Part shown: positions 1 through 12,418 of the stretch, piece after piece
How the letters are laid out: each line of letters opens with the position of its first letter
Numbering within the stretch: position 1 is the first letter of the stretch
NCBI RefSeq assembly: GCF_000003815.2
Contig: NC_049996.1
Span: 18,452,968-18,516,967, forward strand
Direction of reading: 5' to 3'
DNA from: Branchiostoma floridae
Lineage: Eukaryota; Chordata; Leptocardii; Amphioxiformes; Branchiostomatidae
Length of the DNA stretch: 64,000 bases
Translations under genes and position numbers: made by a program
The notes under the pieces: model-generated
What the model was told of the DNA's origin: nothing
What the model saw: the letters and a program-made list of their open reading frames with translations, nothing else
Databases searched by the model: none

Positions 1-84
1 CCCGGCTGACTCCCCTAGCGTAGTATTTACTCTATTTGACCAATTTCTACAATTAGACCACCAAACCACGAAGCCTGGTAGAGG

Positions 85-275
85 CTAGTGTTACTCTAAA
101 CCAGGTCTGGTACCAGTAACAATCTACGGTCCCTTAGAGATAATATCAAAGTTGGCCAAGGAGTATAGCCGGCCAAAGGGAGTCAAACGGGCCCGGTGCC
201 GCCAATGCTCCTTGGTCGGCTTTGATACTATCTCACCGTAAGGCACCCTAGGGTCTGCTTGGAGACTATGAATGA
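85..275 (+). repeat. Imperfect inverted repeat at the window start
   Basis: AGATAATATCAAAGTTGGCC (138 on) pairs with GGTCGGCTTTGATACTATCT (214 on). A related sequence lies at 14060-14200 (GAGATAGTATCATAAAGCTG, CTCCTTGGTC). Confidence 0.55.
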
Positions 276-687
276 TATAACTTTAAAAAGGAATGACGTC
301 ACAGCTCAACTGCCCTGATATAACTGCTCTTAACCTGCAGCGCGCATGCGCATCAGAGGAACGTCAATAGAGTACGTACATGTATAAAACACGCAAATAG
401 AGAGCATATTTGCATAATCAATAAGAAAATAATATAACAATACCATAGTACTATTATAATTGTGGTGAATGATGGGAAGTCCATACTTGCAACGTCATCA
501 GAGCCTCGTTTTCAGAATGCTAAAATTAGACTCTCATTTTGGAAAAATTTGTGACATTTCATAGAGGAAAACATTGAATTATATAATTTGCAAAAGTGGA
601 CCTTTTCTTCCAGACAACAACAAAAAGGTAAAATGTCAGATATAAATAATCTCAGGGGAATGAAAAAATAGCATAATGGATGAACGT

Positions 688-800
688 ATTATTACATTTA
701 TTGTACATTTTTGCCCAAACGAGCTAATTACAGATGGTCACATACACAACATACACAAAAAATACATAATAGTATCGTAGACCAAGTCTAACATAGAAGT
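688..800 (-). repeat. LINE-like 3' end repeat
   Basis: ACATTTATTGTACATTTTTGCCC, given here in two parts (ACATTTATTGTAC, ATTTTTGCCC), followed by GAGCTAATTACAG. Same family as the three copies in DDAH introns 2. Confidence 0.5.
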
Positions 801-884
801 TCGGCCACCAAGAAGTGTCAAGCCGAAGAGAACAAACATTCCATCATGTGTTTGTGGCCAGGATTGTCTGATTTTCTAGGTCTA

Positions 885-1462
885 CGAGGGGCGTGCAATA
901 AGTAATGGTCCTGACCCACTTCCAGTTGTCTGATCTAAATGAAATTTTGTATGTGTAATAATTCATATCTCTATGGGTTATGTTGCAAAAGACAGCTCTG
1001 AACTAATTGTGGTTTCTGATTTACTGGTGTTTGAACTTAGTCAGGTGCGAAATGGACCAGGTGTGAAATGGAACCAGTTGAGTGTCGCGCAGTGATCCGG
1101 TTTTTGTATTTGAAAGGACGCACACCAAAGAAGACTTTTGATGAAATAAATGAAACTTATGGTGATGATGCCCCATCATATGACCTTGTAAAACGCTGGC
1201 ATCCTGAATTCAAACGTGGCTGGAAGTCTGTGGAAACAGCTCCCAGACCTGGTCGTCCCTCTTGTGCCATTGATGAGGCATCAGTTGGAGGACCAACCTG
1301 GGGTGTCCTACAAAATCGGTGTCCAGAGCTGCATCAAACGATGGGAGAAATGCATAACTCTGGGTGATTTCTATGAAGAGAAAGACTAATAACTGTGCCA
1401 AGTTTCATTAATCTCCTGCTATGGGAAATGGGTCAGGACCATTACTAATTGCACGCCCCTCG
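885..1462 (+). mobile_element. Internally deleted mariner element (578 bp), copy 1
   Basis: Ends are inverted repeats starting CGAGGGGCGTGCAATA, flanked by TA at 883-884 and 1463-1464, as for Tc1/mariner. An internal open stretch (1068-1305) encodes the N-terminal HTH part of a mariner transposase (IRFLYLKGRTPKKTF, GDDAPSYDLVKRW, GRPS). The catalytic core is missing; remains of the C-terminal end follow. Non-autonomous. Confidence 0.88.
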
Positions 1463-1464
1463 TA

Positions 1465-3090
1465 TGTAGACCCTTAAGCTATGGGCGGTTCCACACATCT
1501 AAATACCTGACACCATTCTATTGTTTGGTAGGATTGTCTACGCAACAGACAACCATCGCAGAACAAGATTCCGAGACAACTCGGCACCTGGGACGACTGG
1601 GCCCCTGAACAATCAGGACAACTCGGCACCCAGCGCAGGTCAACTCGGCACCTTAGTTTTGGACATGTCCGAGCAACAAAATATAGATAATATACAGCCA
1701 TGAAAGAACGGTGGACACTTTCATAATTTTTATTCTTCAATTCGACTTTATGTCCACGAACAGGACCGGAAGCTTTACTTTCAACTTTAACCTTTCTGTG
1801 ACCTGGCGTTGTTTCAGTCCTTGATTTCAGGAAGCCTCTAAATGTCTCAATATCGGCTATCATAGAAGCTCATCTGTGTTTGTAGTACTCATAGCTATAG
1901 TTCAATACTAAATTTTCTTCCAACACAGAGGTATACACTCCGGGATGAAATTTTTAACGACCACTGACATCTCCTTCTTCGGGGTCAAACTAAAATGATC
2001 GTATTAAAAACGTTTGGAAGTACGTGATTGAACATTATTGATCCTAAAGAAGGCAGCAGTGGTTGCTGAAGTGAAAAGTTGATCCGTACGTTGTTGCATA
2101 CTTTTGTGTTTGGAGAAAGTTTAGTATTGTTTGAAAACGGCTATCACGTATTGTTTGACTTGATGGCTTTGGTTCTTTTCAGCAGTCTTTTGCGTCCCGC
2201 TACTAGTCCATGGTCTTACATGGATCACAACAGATCACAAACAAACCAGCCCACTCATTTGTCTGGAGATTGACTCTAAGAAAAGCATATCTTCAACTCA
2301 AACAACAGTAGACGAGTTTGTGTCGTTTTCAAATCAAAGAGACCCAAAAACAAGTTGCCAGCCTTAAAAAAAGCACCCGAGGAACTGGTTTGAATATAAG
2401 TCAACTTTTAAGCACCTCTGTACCAGTGACCACTACTAGGGTTGCTTTCGATCGTTCTTTTTTGTCTTGGAGACATGTTTTGCACTGTGTTGATTTTCGA
2501 AATGTTTAAGTTCTCAAACGGATCATATTTTTGTTCAGTTTGTGACGTATTTAAAAAATATCACTGGCAGGGGTGCGTGTGATGTATCATTGTAGCCCAG
2601 AGTGAAAATTGGACAGACGTACCTGAATACGGGCTTCGGAAGGAAGGCAGCTTCAGGCCTGTAGAATCCCTGTCTTCACTCTTGCAGTTATTACGTGATG
2701 TGCTTCTTATTCTCTCAATCATTGATATGCAGAAAACGTCACGATTTTCTATCAGACAGTGAATCATGATTGGCTAAAGGTGACAGCGAAGCTTGATCTG
2801 CAATGATTGTCTGTTGAGTAGACAATTTATTGAAAATCAACGCTTCGGTGTCAGGTATGAGGAACCGCCCCAATTTTAAGAAACAAGAAGTCTGCACAGA
2901 AAATCAGACAACTTTTAGTCATAAATACATAATTGCCCGCTTGCTGCATGCAGTATGTGTATGATATGTATCAAGACATGCTCAATAAAGACATGGACAG
3001 ACAATCCCGAGATGAAAAGAATCTGAGTGATTCAGGAGCTTCCAAACCCGTCTGACAACTTTTGAATCTTTATAAATCGGAGAGACTCCC
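1465..3090. other. No gene seen upstream of DDAH
   Basis: Holds three short CAACTCGGCACC repeats (1578-1653) and at 1859-1930 a small element (GAAGCTCATCTGTGTT...CCAACACAG) that recurs near 22518 and 23864. No coding exon could be supported. Confidence 0.5.
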
Positions 3091-3095
3091 CGCCC

Positions 3096-3102
3096 TATAT
3101 AA
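3096..3102 (+). promoter_or_regulatory. TATA box of the DDAH gene
   Basis: TATATAA lies 57 bases before the DDAH start codon, which would place transcription start near 3126 and leave a short leader of about 30 bases. A second weaker match (TTTATAAAT) lies at 3069. Position and context support it; not tested by transcript data. Confidence 0.5.
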
Positions 3103-3158
3103 CAGAGGCGCCTGCAGTCATATACAGGGGGCCATCAGAGTATTTCAATACTAGAAAC

Positions 3159-6100
3159 ATGGCGGACATCTGGAACTTTCCCGAGTTCACACGGGCAGTC
3201 GTGCGAGAGGTTTCAGATAACGTCAACAACGCAACGCGAAGCCCGATTTCCACGGAAGACATTGACCTGGACAAGTGCCGGGCTGAGTGGGAACTCTACG
3301 TGCAGGTATAGCAACAAACAATCGGTGTTCTGTCTACAATGTTGTTGATTAGGTTGAACACTTTTTATGTTACAGAAGGGAACATATTGTTTTTGCTTTG
3401 TTTCTTCTTCTTTTCCGCACAAATAAGGTCAACGACCTGGACCAGACGGCTGTCACCATGGTAACAGGTAAAGTAGCAGGCACCATGTGGTGTTCGGTTA
3501 CATAATGTAGCAAATGTCAGATCTAGAGGGGCTCGGGTCACTACATTTAGAAATGTGTTCAAATAAGAATGAACAAAACAGTTGCCAGTGTTAGACTACA
3601 ACATGTGAAGGTAACATTCTGTATTTGCTTGCAAATATTACCTTTCTAGTTCTTTGATTGTGTAACTGTAAAGCCTTTGTGGGCAGAAGTCGAAGATACT
3701 CATTATCATTGACAATACAAGATGTCATTCATTCTGGGGTACCATATTTGTAATATAAAACAGTTCCAATACATTAACGAAATGATATTGCTGGGGAAAT
3801 TCACCATTGGTAAGTTTAAATATGGAAACACTCATATGGACTTAGTTACATTGTTCAAATCTGAATGTTCTTTAAGAAATCTATGAAGAATTGATTGTAT
3901 ACACATGTCCCATACAGAATGAGCAATAAAGTTTTATCATTAAAAAAAAAACCTCTACGTGCAGACGCTACGGGACCTGGGTCTGGACGTGACGGTGATT
4001 CCGCAAGACCCCAGCCTGCCCGACTGCATGTTCGTGGAAGATTCATGCATCGTGGTTGGAGACACGGCGCTCATCACGAGGCCCGCATGCGGACCCAGGC
4101 AGGGGGAGGTCAGTGATGTCATGTTAACTGTTTCAATATTGATTGAATGAATGAAGACATTTATTGCACATTTTTGCCACACTGGGCTAAGTACAGGTCA
4201 CAACAAGACATGTTGAAAAGATACAGTAAACAGGTACAAAATGAGACTATTGCTGGATAAATTCAACTTCTCCTCGCTTTTCTGTTATAGTGGAGATAAA
4301 AGAGCAGATATGTTTTATGATCGATGGTTTGTCTAGTTGCATTAGGAATATGAATTTTTCCACAGAACTTAATAGGTGTATGAAATATTACTCACCACTC
4401 TGAAGAAATCATTACTCGTCACTCTGAAAATGCTGTATGTTGTCTATTCCTTCGACTATAATTGTTAAGACAACACGTTGTTGTTCGTCCATCGGAAGTT
4501 GATGAGGACAACACAGAGTTGTTCGATTTCAACCTCTGAGGTTTTTGTTTTTTTGAAATCGAAAATATTCTGAGTTTATCGGTGAAATATTCATTTAGAT
4601 TTCCTTGTACTGTGAGCTATTTTCATTACTCGCCACTCGTGTCATGTTATTGTAAAAATGCTGTTTATTGTTGTCTATCGGTAGACAACACGATTTCAAC
4701 CTTTGAAGAGCAGATGCAAAGGACAGCATGTTCAAATACATGTACACTGACCTTATCTGTTCCTGCTATCCCCCCCCCCCCAAAGTATTCAGATCCAAAA
4801 AAGGAATGAATATGAAGTTAATGAATGAATGAAGACCTTTATTGTACAGTTTTGCCCAACCGAGCTAAGTACAGGTCACAACAAGCCAAAACATATATAC
4901 AATCATATAAAAGTATCACAAATCTAGTCTAACACAGCAGTTCGGCTTCTTCTCGCTTCTTGGTAATGGTGAAAATGTAGGACTGTATGGGTTTAGCTAT
5001 GGTCGGTTTGTCAAAACGCATGAGGAATCAGTTCTTCTCATGTGTCTAAAATGAGGTAATCTACGTTCTATGTAATTAAATAGAGTATTATTAATATTCA
5101 ATGACTCAATCAACCCTTCTTTGTCCACTATCTGTTTAAGAGAATTTAATTAATGAATGAAGACCTTTATTGTACATACATACCCACTGGGTTCAGTACA
5201 GGTCACAATAAATGATACGACATGATATAATGATACAATGAATTTACACTACTCAAGAATCGTATTCTACTGCGTACATTCGGCTTCTTCTCGTTTCTTT
5301 GTGATATTAAAAATGTAAGAACAGATATGCTTTATAAGTAAAGGTTTGTCTAGATTCATAAGGAATATAAATTTGTCTATATTACCAAGGACGTTACATC
5401 AGAAGTAACGTCCTTGATATTACTTAGTGGTATGAAATGGGGGAACATGGATTCTATTAGTCTGTATAGTTCAGCTCTTTCTTTCTTGTACAAACTACAT
5501 TCTACTACAAAATGATGTTAGTCTTCTAACTTATCTAGATTGCAGTATCTATTTTCGTTGTATCTATATTCGTTGTATGTATCTTATCTTCATTTCTTTC
5601 AGACAGCGATAATGGAAGAGATCATGGCGAATCTCGGGCTAAAAGTAAAAGTGGTAGAAAGTGATACAGCCACCCTGGAAGGCGGTGACGTCATTTTTAC
5701 AGGTTGGTAGATTTCAGGATGTCCTTAAAGATGTCTTATTCTGTGCTGTTTCTTATTGATTAACGAAGTTACTGTATATAGAAGGCAGATTGGAATCAAA
5801 AGAGTGTCTCTTTTCCGAAGCATCGAAAGTTCCAAGGAAAGAAAACCGTCTTTGCTCAGATGCAACATTGATATGCAAATTCAATCCTGATTTTAAACCT
5901 GACTTTTTTTGTTATGTTTCCTGTGTTATCTCATGTTAAGGTTAAACTTTTGATTCATTCGTTTGGCAGTATGATTTTACGTTATCTAAGTTAATCTAGT
6001 TTTGTACAGTATTTATGTTACCTAAGTAATTTGGTTTCGTAGAACTTTTTTGTACGATTATGTTATTGAAGTTAATTAGTTGAACTTTATGTATGACTTA

Positions 6101-8974
6101 TGTTCGGGGTTCTCCCTACAGGGGGCTTTGAAAAACGCCGTCAGGCGATATGCTTTCACCCTGGTTGAATAAAGAATAAACAAACAAACAAATGCAAGAT
6201 ATGTATATTTTCCTGGCCACTTGTTTTCAATAAATTCAAAAGAATGAACTTGTGCAAACAAATATTAATACAACTTTATTTTTTTGTTGTTATGTTTTTG
6301 TAGGCAAGGAGATATTCTGCGGCGATTCGGTGTTGAGTAACGAGGAGGGGTTCGCCATCTTGCAGGAGACTTTCCCTGACTACCCGTGCCACTCCATCTT
6401 TGTGGAGTATCCGGAGTTCCATCTGAAGGGGTACATGGCGCTGGCTGCTCCGGGGGTGATCGCCACGTGTGATAATGAGTGGGGGCATCCTGGCTGGAAG
6501 GTCAGCTGTTGTACTTGTTATTACCTTCGCCAAGAAGGTTATGTCTTTTGGGGTAGCCATCCTTCTACTTGGGGACATCCAACGGCGAAACCGCCTGTCT
6601 GGATGTACCTAATCTCCAAGCAGATCCCACGGTAGCATATGCATAAGGTAGTATCAAAAGCTGACAGAGGAGTGAAGCCGGCTTTAGGAGTATGTTTCGC
6701 TACTACATTGCAAATAGACACCATTTAGCTGACTACACTCCATGGCCAGTTTGATCTTATGCCATTGTAGGATCTGCTTTGAGATTAGATGTACCCTGCT
6801 TTCCTGACCACCCTGCTCATAAATATTAATGAGCTTTCTCTTATATATGCGAGATCCCTTTTGAAAACTGAAAATCCTATTCTCTGATTGGCTGACAGCT
6901 GGTTTGTGGCAACGCCCACAGGAACCAAGAGTGACGGTTGAGAAAGCAGGGTACATCCAGACAGGCGGTTTCGCCGTTGGATGTGTCTGCGTAAGAGGAT
7001 GGAACGGAAGTAGCGTTCATTGTATGTATGTTTGTATGTTTTGTTGAAGACCAGCACAACTCGAGAACGCTTGGATGGATTGTATTGATATTCGGTATGT
7101 GGGTAGGGCTAGCTTGGTGACCTAAAAACGACAAGATTTTGCCCCCCTCCCCCACCCCAGCGACTTGTTATGTTTACATTTACCGAAGCTTAACATCATA
7201 AACGCTTTTGATCCGTTTATTCGTCCACTTTAATCCAAGCAAATAAGGGCAATGACCAAGACCAGGTGGCTGTTACCATGGTCACTGGTCAAGGAATAGG
7301 CACCCTGTGGTGTTGGATTACATAATGTAGCAAATGGCAGGACAAAGTTAGAGGGGCTGGTCAACATATACATGTATAAAAGTGTTTGAGTGATGAAAAT
7401 AGTAGTAATTTGTATTTACAAATGTCACCTTTACTAGTTTGTTACCTACTTGAAAACTAGCCTGTGTTTACACAAGCTCTCGCTGGCTGGAGTTAATTAT
7501 GGTGGCGGCAATTGTAGGGCCGGCCGCTAGGGGCGCGATTTTAGTCAGGCTATTTGAAAACCTGGCGTATTGTTTTCAGTCTGTGTGTGTGTGTGTTTGT
7601 TCGTTTGTACTGATGTATATCCATAGAAATCTGTTACAGAAGGAATCATTACATTTTCCCTAATTTTTCTACAACTTCACTGTACAATCAACACTTGTGT
7701 ATAAAGACTCACGAAAATATGCCGTAATACCCCTGTCACATTTGGCGAAAATCGATCGAACGACGATTCTGCGGCAATCGCCCGAGCCTCGCTTATAATA
7801 ATAACTTTATTGCACGACAATTGTACAAGGTACAAAGTATGGCTTATATGTGACAGGGACGGTTTTCAGATGAAAAATATGCGCAACCCTCTGTCGATCT
7901 TAAATATGACCGATCTTCCATCGATACGCCCGAAGATCGTGGATAATGTGACAGGGGTATAACTGCAACTGAAAGAAAACACCACCAACAACAACAGATT
8001 GTCGTGGTAATCTATTTCTGCTCTTGTCGAGTTCCTTTTGTGATTTTATCATCTTGTCCAACCTTGACAGGACATCTGCGACACCTCCAACTACACTTAC
8101 AAGCCCCTTTGGATTCCTGACGACTTTGGTAACAACTGCATGTTCATCAACGGCAACATCATACACACTACAGATGACCAGAAGCCGGACACTTATGCGG
8201 TATGTTCCCTCCACACTATAGTTTTGTTCCTCTCTACTGGGCTGATGTAATCGTACTTTTCATTGGTCACCATTCCTGCTTATCTCATTCTGATTGGCCA
8301 GAGTCCTGTGTGTCTGTCCTTCTGATTGGTTCAAACTTTCAAAAGTCATTAATGCACGTGTGTGTCAGTGAAACTATTAATGCACGGCTGTTAATGATTT
8401 TCCATCCCACGGCATCTGTTACGGCGTCATAGCCAACATGAATTGGGGCCTTCTGATTGGTCTACGTCCCCTGGCGATATGATAATATAGTTTATGGACT
8501 GGTTCAGTTGTTCATGGGTACACAGACAGGGCTTATCCGACTGTACTGGTCAGTGGCTTCAATAAATGACAATAAAAGACAAGATAGATGACAAGACACA
8601 AGACTTCATTTTTCTAACATGGAACATAACATATATATATACCAGTTCAATGATTTAAGTAATTCAACAATATTTACAGTACTACGTGTTCCTCAAATTA
8701 AAAAAAAGTCAATCAATCAATCAATCGTTCGCTGGCATCATAAGTTAATGCATGGCGGCTACAGACAATTTATCATATAATATGATAATAAATCGTAAAA
8801 GAGATAAATGAAAGATATATTTCTGTTGAGTTTGTACTACTGGCGCTAACTTATAGATATTTATTTCTGTAGGTGTTCAAGAAACAGATGGCTGACTACA
8901 ACCTGATCGCCATGCCGACGGAGGAGGTCAGCAAGGTTGACGCAGCCCTGACGTGCCAGTCTATCCTGTTCTGA
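3159..8974 (+). CDS. DDAH: Dimethylarginine dimethylaminohydrolase (DDAH), six exons
   Basis: Hydrolyses asymmetric methylarginines to citrulline and methylamine in the cytosol, relieving inhibition of nitric oxide synthase (family knowledge). Exons: 3159-3305, 3965-4108, 5603-5702, 6304-6500, 8071-8199, 8873-8974; all introns GT-AG and phases agree, giving 272 aa (about 285 in vertebrates). Seen: the LPDCMFVEDS substrate-binding motif (Glu74, Asp75), LEGGD (Asp126), the FHLKG histidine (His170) and the C-terminal KVDAALTCQS motif with catalytic Cys267. These match the Glu/Asp, Asp, His and Cys active-site set of DDAH. The second Cys of the vertebrate TCCS is Gln here. Start chosen at 3159: a TATA box lies 63 bases upstream and the exon runs in frame to a clean donor. 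Exon 1 is the least conserved part. AATAAA signals occur near 9352 and 9382. Intron 1 looks like a recent insertion (see findings). Identity is secure; DDAH1 versus DDAH2 orthology is not decided. Confidence 0.93.
3306..3964 (+). mobile_element. DDAH intron 1: polyadenylated insertion with 12-bp target duplication
   Basis: Exon 1 ends with CTCTACGTGCAG (3294-3305) and intron 1 ends with the same 12 bases (3953-3964). Just before the second copy are AATAAA (3925-3930), eleven bases, then ten A (3942-3951). This is the form of a retroposed RNA: insert 3306-3952, poly(A) tail, target-site duplication. The insert's first bases supply the GT donor and the duplicated target supplies the CAG acceptor, so splicing removes exactly the insert plus one target copy. 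Bases about 3425-3650 resemble 7243-7445 in intron 4, so part of the insert is a dispersed sequence. Confidence 0.7.
4143..4370 (-). repeat. LINE-like 3' end repeat, DDAH intron 2, copy 1
   Basis: GAATGAATGAAGACATTTAT, then TTGCCACACTGGGCTAAGTA, CAGGTCACAAC and a conserved inner part (CAGATATGTTTTATGATCG). On the minus strand it ends in a (TTCA)n tail, as LINE 3' ends do. Confidence 0.65.
4825..5030 (-). repeat. LINE-like 3' end repeat, DDAH intron 2, copy 2
   Basis: AATGAATGAATGAAGACCTT opening, then GCCCAACCGAGCTAAGTAC and TTCGGCTTCTTCTCGCTTCT. Confidence 0.65.
5151..5400 (-). repeat. LINE-like 3' end repeat, DDAH intron 2, copy 3
   Basis: AATGAATGAAGACCTTTATT, CACTGGGTTCAGTACAGGTC, TTCGGCTTCTTCTCG. 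Three copies in one orientation within 1.3 kb of a single intron. Confidence 0.65.
6558..7002 (+). mobile_element. TIR element in DDAH intron 4 (CATCC-TACG family)
   Basis: About 50-bp inverted ends: ACATCCAACGGCGAAACCGC on the left and GCGGTTTCGCCGTTGGATGT on the right. The interior resembles that of 45633-45882 in reverse order (CTGATTGGCTGACAGCTGG). Begins 58 bases after exon 4. Confidence 0.8.
7243..7445 (+). repeat. Second copy of the sequence found in DDAH intron 1
   Basis: Lies in DDAH intron 4 and aligns by eye to about 3425-3650: shared runs include ACCATGGT, GTGGTGTT, GATTACATAATGTAGCAAAT versus GTTACATAATGTAGCAAAT, and AGAGGGGCT. No poly(A) tail is visible at this copy. It shows that part of the intron 1 insert belongs to a repeated family. 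Confidence 0.6.
7727..7960 (+). mobile_element. MITE with 15-bp TIRs carrying a nested insert
   Basis: ATACCCCTGTCACATT at the left and AATGTGACAGGGGTAT at the right. Inside, 7798-7850 is a shorter insert (ATAATAATAACTTTATTGCA) flanked by GCTTAT on both sides, i.e. a LINE or SINE 3' end read on the minus strand. Confidence 0.75.
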
Positions 8975-11806
8975 GCACAGGCCATACGTACCCGGAAGGA
9001 TTTGGTTATGTGGATGCCATCAAGTTTCGGCCGTTTAAAAAAGTCTAGATCGTCCACCATGCCGTATATTGTTGAATCCAGCTAAAATGAGCAAGTGTAT
9101 GCCGTGTATCAATCAAATATACCACAAAATATACTAATATTATAGAATGCCAACGTCAATTCCAAGGTCTAACGAGAAGATGTGAAAGAACAAAATGAAA
9201 CAATTGTTCAGTATTCCATACTCTGTTTGTTTGATCACTTGTTCATCAGTTTTCATTTTGTTTGCCAGACTTTTTTATTTGCACACTCACGTCAGTTTTG
9301 GGGTTCCCAGAGGATGGCATCCATATAATCAACGTGGTTTCAAGACATGATAAATAAAAATGGTGGTTTCAAGACATGATAAATAAAAATCTTTTGCACA
9401 GCAATTGTCATAGGTACAATGAAAGGCCTTGCTTAAGTCAACTGGTTATATGGTAACGTTAATTGAATTTGACCGTAAGGTATAAATGGTGTTTCAACAT
9501 TTAAAATTTAGCTTCATATTGAAGTGCATCTATTTCGTCATTAAAAAGAATGAACTGTGTGGCCTCGAGCCTTTCTCGTAGATTCTGAATTAACTCAAAC
9601 TACAGTAGTACAATATGATGATGTAATCATATCAAATATGAACGAGAGATGTATCGCAATTACATGTCTGAGGGCTAATTGCAACCTATTCGGAGCTACA
9701 TCCGATGTTACATTCTAACTGGTGCAAGTTTTGTGTGGGTTTGACTTTTTCTTTTGATGCAGTTGAAGACCGATTCTGCAACTAATATGTGGATTCGTTG
9801 ACTTGAATCATGCATAGAATTATTTTCACATGGTGAGAAATTAAGTATGTATTATGTATTTTGGATAATCTGGTAATAAATAACTGAATTCTTATATGTA
9901 GAATACAACACAGTGTGTGTTTTCCCTCTTTCAACCTCCTTGGTATTCCAGCCCGACCGCGGATAGGATCGCCCGACGTCCGGAGGGCGATTCGACCGAA
10001 TCCGGCATTCGAATTTTCGCGTGCGTTCGATTTATTCGATGGAAGCCCGTGTGAGATATATAGAATACAACATGGTGTTTTCCGTATCATCCGAGGTACC
10101 AGCCCGACTGTGGGTCGGATCGCCCGTATACAAACCTTATACATGTACATACAACAAATGTACCTTCATACCGTATATTCCCAGCATGCAAGCGTGACAC
10201 ACATCAACATGAATGAGTCATGGCGGCGCCCATGAGCGCCAGCGAAACCAATACAGATTTTTGCTAATGGAAAAACCTGTCAGAAGTCTACGTTCTTACA
10301 AGGAGGCTAAAATATTTTAACATCCTTGGTTCCGAAGTTACGAGCAAACGCTACCTTCGCCGTACATTGATTGTCGGGGGTATTCGGTCTTTTCCCGAAA
10401 TGCTCCGACAATTGCCGAAGATGACGTCAACGTCGTGGGGTCAGAGGTCAAGCGAAATAATGTTGCTAAGGTTAGCTGCTTCCCGGCGTGATGCGGAATT
10501 TCCTCCATTTTAAGGTAAATTCTGGTCTTTTTTTCGAACATTTTAGATTCCAACTTTGCCACGAATCACCAATAGATAAAACTAGTACAGAATGTTTTGG
10601 TATTTTGTCCTATAATGACGTTTAAAACGAACCTTGCCGTTTTTTTACCAGCCTCTCTGAAGTGTAACCATATACCGAGGTAATCATAACGGTCTCCTTT
10701 CAATATCTGTCTTTTAGAATATCAAAGAGTAAAGTCACGAAATATTTCTTTGTCAGAATTTGAACTAGAACTGTAATGTTGGCTAACCTTGCCGACAGAA
10801 TTTATCAAAAACACCACTTTCCTACCTAACGTTATATGTTTTGGTTCAGAACTGTGGTAACGTTAATTTCCGTAGTTTAATTTCCGCATTGTTGTTTTCC
10901 TTCCTCAAATGACGTCCTTCATGTTCTGAATGTTGAATTTCCTTCGTGAATATTATCAGTAAAAAACCACAGTTATTAGAGGATTATACAGTAGTTGCTG
11001 TATTCAAGGAGGTTATATATCTAACGTTGTATCTAAATGTTGGTTAAAATTTCAATGCAGTAGTTCCCTTGGGAAAGGCGCAACAGCAATTTCCTCACTT
11101 CACTCAGGTGAAAATGAGTACCTAGCTTTGGAGCAAAAAATTGAAACCACAGATGATCGAAAACATGAGGTACCAAAACTGCACGTTCCACTGCAATGAT
11201 GTAGAATGCCGCCAGGGGGCCCCCAAACTATTTTTTTCCAGTTTTTGTCCGTCACAAACTAGCGACATTCCAAATATGAAACCGATCCACCCTACTTTTT
11301 TTATCTGAGCATTAAAGTTTCATAGGATCTTTTATGGAATGTTGTTGTTTGGGGAGTGGCTGTCTCAGGTAAGCCATTGAAGATTACTCCACAACCTAAA
11401 TTGTTAGCCTTTTCAGGCTTTTATAATTAGTTTTGGAAAGGTTGGCAAGGAGTTACTAAGTTACCATAACATAAGCTACCGGTTATTATAATATAAGCTG
11501 GACGTGTTACGTCGAAGAGCAGTTATACCGGTACCACACAGAATTATAGTATTTATAGTGTATACAGATACTGACTGACTTCAACACGGTAAGTTCCATT
11601 TTGGGTATTTACAGGAACTTGAATATACCGGTATACACTTCAAGAGGGATGAAATTTACAGAAACGTGTAATATTCTTTGATGGCCCCCACGTTTGTTAT
11701 CATGTCCTGATCACAGTGTTTGTTAAGCAAGGATTGAGTAATCAGACCAGTCCAAAGTACTACTACAAGTACTTGGACAACCTCTAGATATACATGTATA
11801 TGTATG

Positions 11807-11960
11807 CAGGGCTTTGAAATACTTTTGTCTGCATACTAGTACCTGCACTGACATTGTACTCAATTTTATGTTGTGCAAGTTTGTTTCTGTGCACTTAAAC
11901 TTTAAAGATTTTTTACCAGGTATCAGTGTGTACCTATTCCCAAACATGAGTTTTGCGCCC
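11807..11960 (+). mobile_element. Diverged GTGCACCC-type MITE
   Basis: Ends CAGGGCTTTGAAATAC and GAGTTTTGCGCCC with an internal GTGTACCTATTCCCAAA resembling the right end of the copy at 25407. Short and degraded. Confidence 0.5.
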
Positions 11961-12150
11961 AGAAATCAGGACACATGCTTGACACGGGAAGTTACACTTA
12001 CAGGTTGACTCAACCTGTTGAACAGGACTGAGGAGGAATTTCTGCCACTTCACACAGCAGCGCTAACCTACACTCTCTGATTCTTTGAACTTAGTTCAGG
12101 CATGGCTAGCCATGGTACCATCCGAATAGTAGTTTACTCGACACGTCGAT

Positions 12151-12418
12151 GAAGGTTAGACATCCAGGTAATAAGATATGCCAAAAAGCAGTTGAAGATT
12201 TGACATCCAGGTACTAATAAGATATGCCAAAAAGCAGTTGAAGATTTGACATCCAGGTACTAATAAGATGCCAAAAAGCAGTTGAAGATTTGACATCCAG
12301 GTACTAATAAGATATGCCAAAAAGCAGTTGAAGATTTGACATCCAGGTAATAAGATATGCCAAAAAGCATATGAAGATTTGACATACAGGCACTAATAAG
12401 ATATGCCAAAAAGCAGTT
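12151..12418 (+). repeat. Short tandem array, six copies of a 43-46 bp unit
   Basis: Unit GAAGATTTGACATCCAGGTA, CTAATAAGATATGCC, AAAAAGCAGTT; lengths 43, 46, 44, 46, 43, 46 sum to the span. Differences are 2-3 bp deletions (CTA, AT) and point changes. Confidence 0.95.
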
